NCBI GenBank assembly: GCA_030248215.1
Contig: JASANG010000479.1
Coordinates: forward strand, 42,673-106,672
Length of the DNA: 64,000 nt
Reading direction: 5' to 3'
Source of the DNA: Enoplolaimus lenunculus
Taxonomy: Eukaryota > Nematoda > Enoplea > Enoplida > Thoracostomopsidae
Positions 31,919 to 43,779 of the stretch are shown here, piece after piece; within the stretch, counting starts at the first letter, position 1, and each line of letters starts with the position of its first letter. The notes beneath the pieces are model-generated. The model was not told the DNA's origin, did not search any database, and saw only the letters and a program-made list of their open reading frames with translations. The translations under genes and the position numbers were made by a program.

Positions 31919-34900
31919 CTAAAATGCAACATAGTGCAAACATTTTTCACCTGTACATGCAGTATTTTTCAAAACTACAATAGAAACCGGTAGCGAAAAC
32001 AGCAATTTTAGATCCAGGTTATCTTTCAAAATATAATAAAAAATACTAAAGTCTCAAGCAGACCAAACAAAAAGCTAACAGACAATTTTAGTACTAAATA
32101 TTAATACAAAATTTTGGTTTTGATCCTTGTTCGGTGAGGGCCATCGCCTAAGTGGCATATTTGGTACCAGTTGTGATGAAAACGCAATACACTCAGCAGT
32201 CATGGAACTTCAAGCTATAAAATTTGGAATTTCGTCCATGTCCCACAGCAGGAAACTTTCCCACCATATAAAATTACAGGTCGTGCGGGTGCGGGAAGTG
32301 TCCGCAGCGGCAGCCCTGTTCCTCCCAGGGGAAAGGCTGCCGCAGCGAATAAAAAGTAAATAAGTGCTTTCACACGGCCACATACTGACACGAGAGATAT
32401 CTTTGTGACACTTAACAACCCTACCTGACACAGGAGGATCCAAAAATCTTTGACGGAGGGGCGGGCTGGCAAATGTTATGGAACGCAAAAATTGTAAGGT
32501 AGGGAAATTGCCATTTTGTCACACAAAAAAAATGTGCGGGAAAAATGTTTTTTTACAAAAAAATTTCTGAGGGGAAAAATTGTAAGGTAGGGACCTCAGC
32601 ATTTTAACACAAAAGATTTTTGATGGGGGCGTAGGACACCCGTCCCCCCTGGATCCGCTAGTACTACCTGATAGTTGGCTATTTATGCTTACCGAATATC
32701 AAAAACAGTTATAGTGAGACTGTTTTAAGCCACGAAGATAACCGTAATTGCACAGTTAATACTACGAAAAACAAGATTCACACATTTGAATAACGCTATA
32801 AACGTAATCATGTGAGGTAAGTATAACCCTAATATAACCTTAGTGCCATATTTAAAGCAAAATCAGTTTTAGCAATAATTAAAAGTCTAAAATTATTTGT
32901 AGTTTCTCATTTCTAAACGGAATTTGTTTTATTGATTAGAGAACATTAATAGAATCATCACCTGGAGACCAAGCAGCGATATAAGCTGTGAGCAACATAA
33001 ACGCCGTTGTTGCTGTTCGTCGAAGTCTTTTTGTGCGCATTAGTCGAAATTGTAGTGACGGTCTATGATTACGCATTCGTTCGTTTTCGTTCCATAGAGC
33101 GGATTCCTTCAAAAAGTAATAATTATTGCAGTGTCTTAGCTATTTTAATGCCGCTAAACTTGCAGCGAAGATGAGTAGAAATTTGCCAATGATGTGTAAT
33201 TTATTTTGATGTCGACAATCGAGTACATCTTGCCGTAGGGAGTTTTAGTTTTACTTAATCCTACAATTTAGGGAAATCGGAACGGTATCTAATTTGACAT
33301 AATTATTGATTTGCGAAAGTCATTCTTTTTGATACGGTCTGGAGGCCGTCTCTTTTAAAACAAGTCTATTGGGGTTTCGATTCTACAATGAGTTTTGGTT
33401 GAATATTTAGTCGGGTAAACAAAGATTTTGCTTTTAGCGTACCTGTCTTGAATGGAAGTTAAAAACCTTGGAGCATTTTATATCAATATATGCGTAATAT
33501 TAGCAATTAGACCATTTTAGAATAAGTCAAAATTTTTGCCACTTGCATGCAGCATGTTCCTATTCAGGATTGAAATTTCCAAATTTTAGCATATCATGGG
33601 CTTAAGGTTAGGCTTAGGTTAAAGCTTAAGTTTAAGGTTGTAAGGAAAACTGTGCAATTAGTTGCAGCGCATTTAGTCTGCAAACGTTTAAACTGCAAGA
33701 ATTGTATTTTCATTTAAAATAAAAGTGTTGAAAGTAATGGTTAACGTAACAGATTTGCGCTTTGGTTCTGGTAGCAGTATGCCGGCAGAAGTGCCTCCCA
33801 AATTCCGCAATGACATCTATCTTGGCAAACTAATTTTTTCGCGGACTACCAAGTTATAAAGCTGTGAAACTTTTTTATTGAGACCATTCTCGATGCCCGA
33901 GCCAGAGCGCTCAGCTGGTATGAGGTTTGATGGTAAACGCTACCCACCCAAGAACCTGCGACTCGAATCCAGGCTTGAAATTAATCTTATATGAAATAGA
34001 AAACATTGGTGTGAGAAACGGTGACCCATGTATAGAATAGGGGCGGAACAGTATTATAAGCATATTCGTAAGCCTAAGCCTTAATCTAAGCCTAAGCCTA
34101 AACGTAAAAATGAACATATTCCTAAGCCTAAGCCTAAGCCAAGCAAAAAATTAGTCTAAAGCTTAAGCTTACTCTCTATTCAAGTCCCACAAAAAACGTT
34201 CCGCCCCTGATCTTTAACATAAACCGAAACAATTAATGGAAATTGTTTTCAATTGCTGTTTTTAAAATGACAGAAAATCAAACTTACACTTTCAAACTGC
34301 GCGTGTAGCACCCACAGTACTCGCATATACAAAAAGGCCATAATTGGTAGCGGAATGAATAATATTAAAAATGTTGTCACACGATATGGCTGTGTTTGAA
34401 ACGCGTCTAAATTGCTGCACGCATCTGAACGCAATCCTTGATTAGGAATGCTCAGGAATGCGACAAGGAATAAGAATATTGGTAGCAGCCATATAATGAT
34501 AAGAACTGTCTGAAAACGTATTCAATAGCGGCGGTTTGCATTTTTACATTGCAAAAAACGGTGAGGCAAATTGACTGTCTCTGAAACACGCTTTTCTCTG
34601 TTTACACAAACTGAGCCAAATTCGACTCCGCCGCAGTCAAATTGTGTTGAATTTGACTCATTATTGCGTGTAATCAGAAAAAGCCTATTTCGGAGAGAGT
34701 CAATTTGACTCACCATTTTTTGTAGTTTACTTCCCGCAATTACAGGATAAACCATCAGAGTCTTTTTTACATTTTAATTTTCAAAGTATTTACAATATCA
34801 ACTTGTACCGTTTACGCCGTAAAAATTCTGCATCATACATCTTTTCAAACTCATCCAAGCCCCTTCTTTAGTAAGAAGTTAGTAGATTCAACAAAATACC

Positions 34901-36036
34901 GATAGAGAGAGCTGACACGACTTGTGTCATGCTGAAATATCTAAGTTACTCTATTTTACGTTTAGAAGCATCGTTTGACAGATATACCTTGAGGCCTTTT
35001 GAATGAAAAATACACGGCAACTTGACTTGATAACACGCCGAATAATAATGATTGGCTGCGAGAAAAATTAAATGTATCACAGATGTAACGAATGCACTCA
35101 TTCGAAGGATTTCAGTAACCAATGAAATGCAAAAATGCATTGAAAAATGAAATTCGTGCGCCTGAAACAAAGGCAAAGCAAACAAATACTTGTGTAAAGC
35201 ACTTAACATGTGGTGTCAAACCATTTTAGAACGGGAATGCAAGGATTTCACATGACTTACAAGTAATGTTTTTAACTTTTCTATGGGGATCCCATACTTT
35301 CATAGTACGCGTTAAGTTTCCTGTCCCAGGCCTTTCTACGGGTCCAAATAAGCTAACAGCTTTGTGCCAAACACAATGAGCACCGTCCGACAATTTTATT
35401 ACCCGTAAGGGCAGTACCAAAGACCCGAGGTCTCCCTGGGGTCGGAATGTCAAAAATCTTTGATAACAGCAAAATAGCTTGGACTAATTTTTCGATTTCA
35501 CCTTGCAACTGATATCAAGACAAACTGAATACACCTATTAAACGCGGTAGCGACCATTGAACTGACATTCATTTCGTGAAATTTGAACAAGGCTCGGCTT
35601 AAATGACAATTGAATTTGATTAGTTTTTAACCGTTAGTTTCGCTTCAAAAAACGAAACCAGACAATTGTGATCACATATTGGACATACCATAGGCAAATA
35701 GCTGTTAATCACCAATCCAAACGCGAGCAACGCGGACACCCAACAGTCTGCGAACGCAAGACTAAGCGTTAAAATCAGCGGTTGTGTAATAACGCCGCGA
35801 ATTAGCCGAATTGTTGACAGTACAACGGCGTTGACAATAAGACCAAGACCGCATAACAGTAAAAGACCCGGAATCGCAATGCTATAAATGGGTTGTTTAG
35901 TGAGCAGCAACGGATCAGTCTTTGCAGCGTTTTCGTCATTGAGCAGGTCACCAACGGATACATTTGAGTAAATTGTCAACGAAATATTATCGTCATCGAC
36001 TCCAGAACGAATTTGTTCAATATATTTGATTTTCAT
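31695..36036 (-). CDS. GPCR-2: class A (rhodopsin-type) receptor gene, five coding exons, 370 codons
   Basis: Exons 36036-35689, 35161-34988, 34509-34288, 33106-32962 and 31918-31695 join in phase with GT-AG junctions to give 370 codons plus stop, a normal class A length. Exon 1 has NxS/T sites, TM1 with Asn (GLIVNAVV) and TM2 with the conserved Asp (LAFADCWVSALL). Exon 2 starts with the TM3 Cys region and ends TM3 with ANHYYSACY, so the DRY triad is NHY. Exon 3 has TM4 (IIIWLLPIF) and TM5 with Pro. Exon 4 has basic inner loop 3 and the start of TM6 (MLLTAYIAAWSP, with Ala for Cys in CWxP). Exon 5 ends TM6 and carries TM7 with NPFLYALR, an intact NPxxY. Ligand unknown. A MITE sits just upstream of the ATG and others occupy the introns. 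Confidence 0.87.
32395..32665. repeat. Probable hAT-type fragment in the last GPCR-2 intron
   Basis: The right side reads CCCCCTGGATCCGCTAGTAC, resembling the complement of a hAT terminus. An internal line AAAAATTGTAAGGTAGGGA occurs twice (about 32489 and 32576), a local duplication. Confidence 0.4.
32962..33106 (-). CDS. GPCR-2 exon 4 (inner loop 3, TM6 start)
   Basis: Acceptor CTTTTTGAAG (weaker), phase 0. Basic loop MRTKRLRRTATTAF leads into TM6. Donor CCAG|GTGATG, phase 1. Confidence 0.78.
33895..34022 (+). repeat. Truncated, diverged relative of the tRNA-like TTAA MITE
   Basis: Carries GACTCGAATCCAGGCTTGAA, GAAATAGAAAACATTGG and the terminus GTGTGAGAAACGG, as in 18732-18994 but diverged, and lacks the left half. 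It abuts the MITE-A copy at 34023. Confidence 0.6.
34023..34225 (-). mobile_element. MITE-A copy in a GPCR-2 intron
   Basis: Termini GACCCATGTATAGAATAGGG and GTTCCGCCCCTGATCTTT. Flanks GAAACGGT and GAAACAAT (6 of 8). GCCTAA repeats inside. Confidence 0.75.
34288..34509 (-). CDS. GPCR-2 exon 3 (TM4, TM5)
   Basis: Acceptor ACGTTTTCAG, phase 0. TM4 IIIWLLPIFLFLVAF; outer loop with Cys (SDACSN); TM5 FLILFIPLPIMAFLYM. Donor AAAGT|GTAAGT, phase 0. Confidence 0.85.
34546..34726. mobile_element. MITE with GTGAGTCAAATTGACT termini, GPCR-2 intron 2
   Basis: Left ACATTGCAAAAAACGGTGAG and right inverted ACTACAAAAAATGGTGAGTC, each continuing as CAAATTGACT. Diverged relative at 19440-19565. Flanked by TTTA-like sequence on both sides. 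Confidence 0.65.
34988..35161 (-). CDS. GPCR-2 exon 2 (TM3)
   Basis: Acceptor CTTTGCCTTTGTTTCAG, phase 0. Contains FCISLVTEILRMSAFVTSVI and ANHYYSACYQVKLP. Donor CTCAAG|GTATAT, phase 0. Confidence 0.85.
35689..36036 (-). CDS. GPCR-2 exon 1 (start, TM1, TM2)
   Basis: ATG at 36036. Ends at CCTATG|GTATGT, a near-perfect donor, in phase 0. Confidence 0.85.
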
Positions 36037-36087
36037 TTCAAAATTACGTTTATCTGAAACTTTAAACGATCCACAGACTACTTAATC

Positions 36088-36290
36088 GGCCCATGTATAG
36101 AACAGGGCCGGAACAGTAGTATAAGCATATTCCTAAGCCTAAACCTAAGCCTAAGCCTAAGCCTAAGCGCATGGAAGAGTCTATTGCTAAGCCTACGCGT
36201 AAGCCTAAGCCTAAAAATTAGTCTAAAACTTAAACTGACTCTATTATCGCCCCTCCGGAAAACGATCCGGCCCTGTTCTATACATGGAGC
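36088..36290 (-). mobile_element. MITE-A copy just upstream of the GPCR-2 start codon
   Basis: Termini GGCCCATGTATAGAACAGGG and CCGGCCCTGTTCTATACATG. Perfect 8-bp duplication ACTTAATC at 36080-36087 and 36291-36298. Contains GCCTAA arrays. The left end is about 50 bases from the GPCR-2 ATG. Confidence 0.9.
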
Positions 36291-36298
36291 ACTTAATC

Positions 36299-37367
36299 CG
36301 TGGGAGGGGTTAACATTTGAAAATTATAACGTCGCTGAAAACAAATGCAAAAGTACTGTCAGTCCACGTATTGTCTAGGTTTCTGAAATCGTAAGTAATT
36401 ACTTAAGATATACTTAACTAATTACTTAAGTCGCCGACTTAAGTAAATACTTAACTCTTCGAATAAAAACAAATAAACGCCAAGTGTGAGCCATTGTCAA
36501 AACAAGAAGGTAATAGTTTTTTTGTGTTAAAGATGTGCGATCAGTCTAAAATTTCAATTCGACCAAAGTTAGTACGCGTTAACTGTTAATCTATAATATA
36601 TAATACCTGATCAGAAGTACAGGAACATACTATCTTCCTAAGTTATAAAATATTTCCAATGTCATTTCATTACATCGAGTTAATGTCAGAGCCATTTAAA
36701 CCATTCTGATTATTTACATATTCCTTCAAAAGTTTTACTCCACAGGTTAGGAATATTTAGCATTCCGTACAAGATTGCAATTCCTTAAAAATTGACCAGG
36801 CAGCGTTCAAATTAAGCGGATGTTACAAAGACTTCCTGTCCCATTTGCGTCCAAAAGATTTGAAAGATTTTTTACATCAACCATTTTAGGCTATTGTATG
36901 CTTTCTCAGCACGTGTACGGTTGAGGTTTAGGCTTAGGCTTAGACTTATGCTTAGGCATAGATAAATTTTATTCTAAACCTAAGCGTAAATGTGTCAGAA
37001 AGTGTATAACAGCCTTATTTTTAGGCGAAGCCATGCTGATAGGCGAAAACGAAAACATTCTTTACGTGTAGAACGGTCTCAGCCAGGTCAGCCGGTAATT
37101 GTGAACATTCAAGTTAAAGAAAGAATCCAACCGGAAACTTTACAGCTGTCTCGAGTTGGTTCAAACTTCCGACAAACACCAATTTAATTGCTACTTTGTT
37201 TACCAAATATTACAGGATGCGGTATACTCGCTTAACTCGTTTAGTAAACCATTTTGGAAAGAACTTTACTGCGTTGGTTTTCAAACACCTCGGAGACTTT
37301 GACTTTGTCGAAAAAGTAATTCACATAAGCTTGGAACTCATATGTCAAGAGTGCGATTTGGATTAAT
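36299..37367. other. Non-coding stretch upstream of GPCR-2
   Basis: A short TTAGGC-type relic lies at about 36920-36990. No gene seen. Confidence 0.35.
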
Positions 37368-37659
37368 GGCCCATGTAAATATCAGGGGCGGAACGTTTTT
37401 CTGTGGGACTAGAAAAGAGTAAGCTTAAGTTTTAGACTAATGTTTTTGCTCAGCTTAGGCTTATGTTTAGGCTTAGGCTTAAGCTTAGGCTCCGGCTTAG
37501 GCTTAGGAATATGCTCATTCTTATGCTTAGGCTTAGGCTTAGGCTTAGGCTTAGTCTTAGGAATATGCTCATTCTTACGGTTAGGCATAGGCTTAGGCTT
37601 AGGCTTAGCCTTAAGAATATGCATATAATACTATTCCGCTCCTGTTCTTTACATTGGCC
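37368..37659 (+). mobile_element. MITE-A copy with a long TTAGGC array, 292 bp
   Basis: Termini GGCCCATGTAAATATCAGGG and CTCCTGTTCTTTACATTGGCC. Flanks GGATTAAT and GGATGAAT (7 of 8). The array at 37450-37620 is interrupted by AATATGCTCATTCTTA, repeated twice, implying block duplication. Confidence 0.9.
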
Positions 37660-37935
37660 GGATGAATAATGAGCAAAATTTTTGGCTCTGCAGGACATTC
37701 TACAAACTGATAAAAGTAACGGACTTAAGTTATCGGTATTTATAAAGTTAAAAAATATTGTGCAAATCAATACAACGGAACTGTCTGTCTGTTATACTGT
37801 CTAAAATGAAAAAGTCAAATTAGTTTATCTTTTACGTCATTTAAGCACAATTTGAGAATTAAAACATAAATTTACGTTCTTGTTGTACCTTCCAAACGAA
37901 AACTCAAAAACAAGGAAGCACAGTATAGGTTACAC

Positions 37936-38131
37936 CAGTGGCGGAGCAGACAGGGGTGGGTGCTCATCACAAATTCTTGGGTAGGGCCCTTAAACTCGCG
38001 AGCGAATCAAGCAAGAAGCCAGACTCATTTTAAAACATAAACGGTTTTTGTTTTACCCGGTTAGGGTGGGGGCCCCATTAGGGGTGCGGTCCAACAAATG
38101 GAGGGTGTAAGGGGTGGATGCTCCAGCCCTG
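37936..38131. mobile_element. hAT-type MITE, 196 bp
   Basis: Left CAGTGGCGGAGCAGACAGGG; right inverted CAGGGCTGGAGCATCCACCC. Flanks GGTTACAC and GATTACAC (7 of 8). CAGTGGCG ends with an 8-bp duplication are typical of hAT. Confidence 0.75.
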
Positions 38132-38449
38132 GATTACACTCTACAACGAGAAAACAATCCGATGCAAATGTTAACGTCATGTAACTTGAAGCGTACCCAC
38201 GTTTTGGCGGTGACTCTACTTGATACACTTGCACCCTTTCCCTCCGTTATGCTTAAGCCCAAGCGCAAGTTGAATCCTAATTTTAAGCCAAGATTATGCC
38301 AAAGTCTGAAACTCTTCAAAATTTGAGGAAAATGCACAAGAATCTTTACTTTGAACCTGTTTGTTCATTAGCTGAAACTGGTTCAAAGTTTAATATGGTC
38401 TGTCAAACGAAAGAATTTTTTACATAACAAATTGCTAATTTCACAAGTA

Positions 38450-38903
38450 CTGTATTGACCCGAATAAGAGGAGGAGGGGTGATAAGAGGAGGGGGGTCCC
38501 CATTTTGAGCCCGAATCAATAGGAGTCCGTATCCGTATAATAAGACTCCGTAAGCGGATAGAGTTCCTAAACCCTAATTAGAGTCCATAAATGTTAATTA
38601 ACCCTAGTTGTAGCGCATAAATGACTCCAAGACCAAATAATTTGAGTTCGAAACTTTAAAGCGTACTTAAATTTTGAAAGTACATTCCTAAGTATAACCT
38701 TGTAGTATCGCTCGAGCTATTGACCCAAGAGAAATAAACGTTTAATTTAAAGGATAATTGCAGTACCGGATATATATCAGTAACGAAGGGCGGCGGAGCG
38801 TGGGTTAAAAATAAATAACAGTCCGTAACCGAATAATAATGGGGGTGCCGTCTGGGGAGGCCAAATAAATATCAGTTCCCCCCTCTTATTCGGGTCATTA
38901 CAG
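38450..38903. mobile_element. Full-length Tc1/mariner-like MITE, 454 bp
   Basis: Flanked by TA on both sides (38448-38449, 38904-38905). Ends CTGTATTGACCCGAATAAGA and the inverted TCTTATTCGGGTCATTACAG. No transposase ORF. Best preserved copy of the family in the window. Confidence 0.85.
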
Positions 38904-38905
38904 TA

Positions 38906-41408
38906 AGCATCAATTAATGTTTTATAAAATACAATTGCAATTGTTTGTCAAATTCAATGACAATCGTTTGCCGTTGAGCTGTGAGCATAAACAGGATGTA
39001 TATTCGTTTCCGGTAAAAATCGACCTTAGGCTTTGTTTCCGATACCAAAAATACCATAAATTAAATCAGTTTTATGCTCCCAAAGTAGTACTGTATATCC
39101 CTTAAATGTACTGCGATTGTTCGGCTTGAAATGAATATGACAAATTTTATGCCAAATTTTAAATTTTTTGAATGTACAAAGCACAATGGATGCTTTGCAT
39201 GCGTCAATTCTATTGGCAGAAAAATAGAACGCTATTGAAATGTTACACTTCTGAAACCATTTACCTTTTAAGTTAAATGTTGTTTTTTGCTAATTTTACC
39301 CTAAGGTCCAATATTTTGGTCGTTTTTAGATCGGCCGGCACAAGTCTAAAATTGACCGTGAGCCGAAACAGACGAGCCAATCATAATCATACTGCAAATT
39401 ACAGTCTGAACATAACTGAGTCCCTACGTTTTAATTTTTTTGTGGTCCCTAGCGGTCTGTGAAAAAAATATGATTCAACATAATCCAGCTAAATTTTGAT
39501 TATATTCTGTCGAATATTTGTGTGTAGGAAGTGTAAGTCAAACGAACCTCAATAAATTCAGGATAAATTGTCACGGAAATCGCATTATTACCTCAAAATC
39601 AATGTAAATTGTCGGAGCGTTTATTACAAAAAAACTCATGGATTGAGATTTTGAAAATATGCTCAGATTTGCAAAGGACAGTAGGTTTTAGGGCGGTTGA
39701 AACCTGTATGTGAAAGGACATGCAAAGAAAATTCTTACAGTGTCAGAAACGACACATGTGCGAATGTGGGATTATGGTGAGCAGGAGCGTATGTTCCAGA
39801 AGACATAAACATTTTCCGTAATTTCTGAAGAGACAAAACCAAGCTATACTTTTACAGGCTTTAGAATTACAGGCTTTAGAATAATCTGCTAACTTGTAAA
39901 TCGCATATAAATCAGGTGGCCTATATTACTATTTTAATTCCGAAATAACTAACTCGTTATAGCTGAATTGATTAAAATCAACTCATTGGAGTTTACAGTG
40001 CAGCCGAAATCAAATCGTGTCTATTAAGCGGCTGACGTTAAACTTAAGTTATCGCAATTTTGTCTTAAACATCAGCAATCAATACTTTCAAACATGAAAT
40101 TGTGCAGTTAAATTTTTGTATCATTTTTCAAATACGGTTATTTTGATCAGATTTAATTAACGCATTTGTTTACGTTTTAGACGGAATGTCGGGACAAAAC
40201 GAATATTGAACAATATTATAGACTAATTAATGGTGTAGAAGAATGCTGCACACCGAAGTGGTATTTATGATCCTTTATAGAACAAAATTAACCCCCATAA
40301 TTTATGATTTAATGTGAAATCAGTGACAATGAAACCTGCAAAATTTCCGGATAATTCTGTATTGTTTTGCTATCGTGTGGATTTGAAGGCTCAGATGCAC
40401 AGACCAAGAAGTAAAACATAATCTTGTCGATAATACCATTTGAATATAGTTCAATCACGTATATAAATTGACAAGATAATATTGAAAAAGTTAAAGATAA
40501 TACTCTGAAATTATAGGGACGAATAATTATAAGATAACTGTGGTACATAGCTGATATATCTTGTCATACTAATTTTTTTATCTTTATCATGTGTGTACCC
40601 GTAATCAGCTTACCTTGCTTGTGGGACTAAAACTTTTTTATAAGAGGCATACATGGAGCATCAAAAAGGCTTATAAACAAAGTTGAAGATCTTCTAGGGT
40701 GGCCAAAATTTTTCCACTTGGGCTGAGCTTACCTGCCCTCCCGTCTAGTCACGGGCCCAATCAAGTGTCGTCAATTACGACTTATCCCAAATACATATTT
40801 TCTGTCATTTTCGAGAAAAACTACTTCAATCAGGTCGTTTACTACACGCTATCCCTGAATCCTTTAATAAGCTTTAAAATGCTCATAAAAGACATGTAAA
40901 CAGGATATCTCAGTGTGTTTATCTTTGTGTTGTTTATGTTTACGCATATTCAATGTTCACGCATTTGTCATTGAAAATAAAGTTAAAGTTAGTAGAAACC
41001 TATAACTCGCCTTGCAAACAATAAGCATTTGAACCGCTAGCGCACCAATTGACGAAAATTGCAGGTAATTATACGTTTGGGTATATTTTGCGCTGCTTCA
41101 ACAGCTTAGACAATTCTACTTTAGGCTCGTCAAGCCGCGTTTTCGTAACTTTCAACAAATGTTTGGAAATATACAAATATCGAGCGCACTGAGATGGAGA
41201 TTAGCAGAACCGTGAGCTTTTATCCGAATTAATTTCTGTACAGTAAATACAACTGTGTCACTGAATCTTTGTAAAACGATTTGCAGTTTTGTAACAGCCA
41301 ATATCTGAGTGGTATTTCGTTGCTCGTTAATTTAATCCAAATTTCTCGGTACATCAAAGATCAAATATTATTAAAGTTAAGTTTTAAATTCTATAGTTGA
41401 AAAGCTAC
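38906..41408. other. Non-coding stretch, minor repeat fragments
   Basis: A fragment matching the right end of the 41409-41669 element (AAATCAACTCATTGGAGTTT then ACAGTGCA) lies at about 39970-40002. No gene seen. Confidence 0.35.
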
Positions 41409-41669
41409 TGCACACATCAGTGTAAATTCCAGTGAGTTGATTTTAACTCAGAGTGAACTGAATCCACTCAGAAGCCTGAGCTCTGGATTAGGTCTTTCAG
41501 AACTCACCATTCTGAATTGATTGAACTCATTACGAGTTAATTAGTCAACTCACCCAGAATTAAATCAGCTGACTGAGTTATTATTTACTGTTTTTACTCA
41601 GAAATAACCAGAAATACCTAATTTTTCCCTCTGAGTTTATTAATCAACTCATTGAAATTTACAGTGCAA
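41409..41669. mobile_element. TIR element with CACTGTAAATT-type ends
   Basis: Left CAGTGTAAATTCCAGTGAGT and right inverted CACTGTAAATTTCAATGAGT, both continuing into GAGTTGATT and ACTCAGAG. The interior is rich in ACTCA/TGAGT. No clear target duplication noted. Confidence 0.6.
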
Positions 41670-42087
41670 ACGCAGTTGATATGTGCCAGCCACAGTGAAA
41701 TAATTAGCAAATATTATGCTTTCAATTCATAAACCACTTAATTGGTCATAAACCGGCACCAAATACTCAACCGCTGATGCCAACCAAATTTCTTATTTTC
41801 AGTAGTCATGGGAACATTTTTTACTTTTACAAGTTTGCCTGTTGTTCCATAGGGCGAATTCGAACAAAGGCTTTACGTCTTCTCCGGAAACGTCATATTA
41901 CAAATTTCTCACCATATACAGCGTTCATAATTAATACGATTTAGTATCTTTGCGAACTAAGAATATGTATTAAGATAATTCATATTGTGGGTATACGCGG
42001 TGTAGCTTGTATATGCGCAGAGTGTGTAACGTTAAGACACATATACATTCTCATGCGCATTGTAGCACCAGAGAAAATCATGATATC

Positions 42088-42155
42088 GGCCGCGTGGTGT
42101 AAAGGGTAGCGCACTCGCGAGCGAGAGGTCCGAGGTTTGATTCCCGGCGTGGCCA
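42088..42155 (+). repeat. tRNA-like pseudogene or SINE head
   Basis: Acceptor stem GGCCGCG pairs with CGTGGCC. It has an A-box-like GTGTAAAGGGTAGCGCAC and a B-box-like GAGGTTTGATTCCCGG. At 68 nt it is short, its anticodon stem pairs badly and T-stem pairs are lost, so it is not a functional tRNA. It may be the head of a tRNA-derived SINE; the following 100 bases could be its body. Confidence 0.6.
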
Positions 42156-42373
42156 TATATTTCGGAGACATTAAGGAGAACAACCATGTATATTCGCAAT
42201 ACTTCCAGGAAAGGGGTCGTCCCGACCACGCAGTTCTGACACATATCGCTAACTTTGCATCTTATACTATCAAAACTGAAGTTCTGCAAATATGTTGGAA
42301 ATCTGATTGAGCAAAGAAATGTGGCTCATTTTCCAGTCTTTCACATGATTTTAATGGCTGCATTCCACTACAT

Positions 42374-42530
42374 CAGGGACGGATTAAGGTGGTGGGAGGC
42401 CCGGGGTTCATATGACCAGGAGGTCTTGTGTCCGTATGACTAGGGACCCATTTGACTAGCAGGCCCTTTTGTTAACCATAATTATTTGAACAGGCCCGGG
42501 TCCCCGAGCCCCGCCTTCAATCCGGTGCTG
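42374..42530. mobile_element. hAT-type MITE, 157 bp
   Basis: Left CAGGGACGGATTAAGGTGGT; right inverted CAGCACCGGATTGAAGGCGG. Flanks CACTACAT and CACCACAT (7 of 8). Confidence 0.75.
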
Positions 42531-42556
42531 CACCACATGCTAGAAACTTACATTTA

Positions 42557-43358
42557 TCCCTATTCACACATGCAACTTTTTGCAGCGAGAATTCGTAACT
42601 GCAACTAACGCGAGTTCTTACAGCTGCAAGTATTTGCAAAGAAACATCATTTTGTTTCCAAATCTTGATATGAATTCATGTGAATAATTTGCAGACGCTG
42701 CTATAAATGTCAAGCTCAAGCAATAAACCATCGTTGCAGAAGTTTGTTATTAATTAATTCCACTTGCAATGATATTCATATATGAATGTATTCCTGGCGT
42801 ATATTCATCATGAATACTTTGCTACTGCAGGCCTTACTCGAAATTTCTTGACTTGAAAGCGCTTTCAAGGCTTACAACTTTTGTTTAGTACTCAGATGCA
42901 AAACAAGTTCTGAGATCCTCACTGTAAACTGCCAAATATCAAATTCATGTTTGATACATTGTAAAATCCCTCTACTTAAATACTATAGTTATATTTTACT
43001 AACTTTTATAAGTATAAGTATGCTTACTAAATATTGAGTAAATCTTTGCTTAAATAATGTAAATAGGTAAAACTACTGCTGTTATTTCCTGATTAATTAA
43101 GTAAATATAAAGCTTCAAAATGTCTCAATTAATTCAGAAGCGTTCATCAACATGTCTCGTTAGTGGCCAATCAAAACGCAGGTGCAAGAAATTCAAGCGA
43201 CTTGCAACTGCGTTCACGCGATAGCTCAATTTCAAGCGAATAATTTGCAGCTGCAAAAATTTCAAAGCTGTTTTGTGACCAAACTTCCACGTCAAACTTG
43301 CACATGCAAGTTGTATGAGCAAGTATTTGTTATAGAAACTTTCACATGTAAATAGGGA
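42557..43358. mobile_element. Second copy of the CCCTATTCACAC TIR element
   Basis: Ends TCCCTATTCACACATGCAAC and the inverted TCCCTATTTACATGTGAAAG, flanked by TTTA on both sides. Shares TTGCAGCTGCAA motifs and body lines with 15752-16500. Confidence 0.75.
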
Positions 43359-43779
43359 TTTAGACTGCAATCACAAGAATTTACAAACTCAATTTCGTTA
43401 ATCCATTCTGAGCAGAAAAACACATCTATCAATTTCGACCCAGGATTTCAACTAAAGTTGGGACTGACGAATTTGAACTGTTTTTCTTGGCTACTTAGAT
43501 TAACACTCCAGCCACAAAGGTTCTTATCTCACGCCTTGTAGAGATTTTACACTATAAGAACGTGCGCAATAATTGGTAAACACCTTGGCTGACACTGAAC
43601 TTTGGCTTACACATTCTCTACGAACAGGATATATCCAGGCTAAACAAGTAGTTTGTATTAAAAGGTATGAGACTCAGGTCAGAACCGCAAACGCTAATTA
43701 AAAATTTGTTTCAAATATCAGTACGTCTTTAAGTTTCCCGAAATTTTAAGAAAAAGAAGTGTTTTGTCAATTTTTGTCA
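43359..43779. other. Non-coding stretch, nothing recognised
   Basis: No gene seen. Confidence 0.3.

Noticed and set aside
32215..32488. Overlapping minus-strand ORFs of 85 and 92 codons
   Set aside because: They lie in a GPCR-2 intron over a probable hAT fragment and have no domain.
37450..37620. TTAGGC repeats as a telomere or interstitial telomeric site
   Set aside because: The arrays lie inside MITEs with TIRs and 8-bp duplications at many sites, so they are element-borne, not telomeric.
42088..42155. Functional tRNA gene
   Set aside because: Acceptor stem is good, but anticodon and T stems do not pair and the length is short.
41980..42289. Minus-strand ORFs reading through the tRNA-like sequence
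   Set aside because: The peptide is the typical false translation of a tRNA-derived repeat.
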